This document shows, piece by piece, positions 63,059-64,000 of a DNA stretch of 64,000 nucleotides. The position numbers and the translations under genes are program-made. The first letter of the stretch is position 1, and each line of letters begins with the position of its first letter. Source of the stretch: Neiella marina (GTDB lineage Bacteria > Pseudomonadota > Gammaproteobacteria > Enterobacterales > Neiellaceae); contig NZ_NGNS01000009.1 in assembly GCF_002165625.1 (NCBI RefSeq), positions 1 through 64,000 on the forward strand, given 5' to 3'. The notes below the pieces were generated by a model. That model made no database searches. It was not told the DNA's origin and saw nothing but the letters and a program-made list of their open reading frames with translations.

Positions 63059-64000
63059 ATGATTCACAATTTAAAGAAATTACTTCATAAAGCAAAAGCT
63101 ATGAAGGTTTTGAATGGTTCTCATATTTTCGATCATGAGTACTACAATTTTTTCTCCAATAAGCCTCATTCTAAACAAGAAGCAGTTCGCCATTACTTGG
63201 ATATTGGCGTTAAGCAGGGGATTAACCCTTGTGAGATGTTTTCGACTAATTACTACTTATTGACTTACCCTGATGTTTTGGAATCGGGTAACAATCCACT
63301 CGTTCACTTCATACGCAGTGGCGCTCGCGAGGGGAGGCTCTGCCACCCAGACTTTAACTACGAACGAGCATTAGTTTTGCTGGCGCAGCATCAAGTACCT
63401 GGAGACAACTATCTCGAAGGTATTTTAAGCCTTATTAACTCAGGAAAAATCAAAAAGTCAGAAGTTTTCGATAGCAAAGAGCAGTTTATTAGCGAATCAG
63501 ATATATCAGCTATTGAGTCAAGTGGAGTATTTGACCGAGATTTTTATCTCAATGCATATCCTGATGTATTCGCCGCAAATATGGACCCTTTGCACCACTA
63601 TCTGCATTTTGGTTTTGCCGAGAAGCGAAACCCTTCATTGGCGTTCGATGGTGATTACTACCAGCGTAAACATATGCAAGCGGGTGATCATTTAAGTCCG
63701 CTTTTGCACTATATCCGTGATGAGCAACGTCAACCAGATATCCGGCCTTCTTATGGTTTAGATCTATCTCAAGATGAACACGTTACGTCAAATGCAAAGT
63801 TGGCAATACATATTCACCTTTTTTACCCTGATGTACTTGATGAGCTCGTTCCAAAGTTAAGGACGCTCGATCCGAGCATCAATCTGTTGGTCTCAACTTC
63901 CAGTAAAAACAAGAAAAAACAGATTGAGTCAAAAATTGCTAGGGCTTCTCTTGAAAATCACGTTGAACTGCGGGTTGTTGAAAACATAGGCCGGGACATT
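63059..64000 (+). CDS. RgpF-like rhamnan synthesis protein (5' part, cut by window end)
   Basis: An open frame from ATG 63059 runs to the last base, giving 314 codons. The first ~235 residues hold imperfect repeats of the type FDxxYYxxxYPDV followed by NPLxHYxxxG (STNYYLLTYPDVLESG, DRDFYLNAYPDVFAAN). From ~245 the RgpF pattern begins: LAIHIHLFYPDVLDELVPKL, and VVENIGRDI at the end. RgpF-type proteins take part in rhamnan backbone synthesis. No strong ribosome site is seen. Confidence 0.78.
   Translation, partial: MIHNLKKLLHKAKAMKVLNGSHIFDHEYYNFFSNKPHSKQEAVRHYLDIGVKQGINPCEMFSTNYYLLTYPDVLESGNNPLVHFIRSGAREGRLCHPDFNYERALVLLAQHQVPGDNYLEGILSLINSGKIKKSEVFDSKEQFISESDISAIESSGVFDRDFYLNAYPDVFAANMDPLHHYLHFGFAEKRNPSLAFDGDYYQRKHMQAGDHLSPLLHYIRDEQRQPDIRPSYGLDLSQDEHVTSNAKLAIHIHLFYPDVLDELVPKLRTLDPSINLLVSTSSKNKKKQIESKIARASLENHVELRVVENIGRDI

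Overview
The window reads as chromosomal DNA of a motile, probably marine, gammaproteobacterium. The reasons are a polar-flagellum cluster of the flrABC / fliE-R / flhAFG / fliA / cheYZAB type, σ54-type promoters in front of several flagellar units, MotC/MotD-type stators, a ParC-ParP polar chemotaxis pair, and a System I cytochrome c maturation operon directly downstream. This order matches Vibrio, Pseudomonas and Alteromonadales-like bacteria. I cannot name the genus from sequence alone. No tRNA, rRNA, CRISPR array, insertion sequence or phage gene was seen. Layout: (1) 1-901: the tail of an unidentified + strand gene, then fliS and a fliT-like gene on the - strand, divergent from flrA. (2) 1103-5271: regulators flrA (σ70-type promoter), then flrB-flrC (σ54-type promoter), closed by a strong terminator. 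(3) 5324-24458: fliEFGHIJ, fliK, fliLMN, fliOPQR, flhB, flhA, flhF, flhG and fliA, nearly all overlapping or separated by a few bases. Good -24/-12 sites precede fliE, fliK and flhA. A strong intrinsic terminator sits between fliN and fliO with no room for a new promoter, so it looks like an in-operon attenuator. (4) 24499-33377: cheY, cheZ, cheA, cheB, motC, motD, parC, parP, cheW and a DUF2802 gene. CheA lacks a recognisable P2 domain and carries three near-identical peptides resembling the CheY-binding ends of FliM and CheZ in the same window. (5) 33533-40533: ccmABCDEFGHI. (6) 40558-44380: an mlaA homologue without a lipobox, a degenerate receiver plus PP2C-like protein, a small membrane protein and a POT-family peptide transporter. 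(7) 44381-64000: after a gap of about 0.5 kb, an envelope polysaccharide locus. It has a WecA-like initiating enzyme, a small lipoprotein, a KpsD-like exporter, KpsM/KpsT-like ABC transporter, KpsE-like inner-membrane protein with an N-terminal extension, rmlACDB (dTDP-L-rhamnose), a 1006-residue two-domain glycosyltransferase, an NKWYS/sulfotransferase-like protein, an AlgX/AlgJ-like O-acyltransferase, gmd-rmd (GDP-D-rhamnose type), an FkbM methyltransferase, and the first 314 codons of an RgpF-type rhamnan synthesis protein cut by the window end. How the parts work together: FlrA, FlrBC and FliA would give the usual staged flagellar cascade, FlhF/FlhG would set flagellar place and number, and ParC/ParP would place the chemoreceptor array at the same pole. 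The polysaccharide locus predicts a rhamnose-containing glycan, possibly with both L- and D-rhamnose, decorated by acyl, methyl and perhaps sulfo groups and exported by an ABC transporter. Base composition falls towards A+T in the locus: positions 58261-58320 hold 15 G/C of 60, against 31 of 60 at 20401-20460. This suggests the decorating genes were acquired separately from the flagellar backbone.
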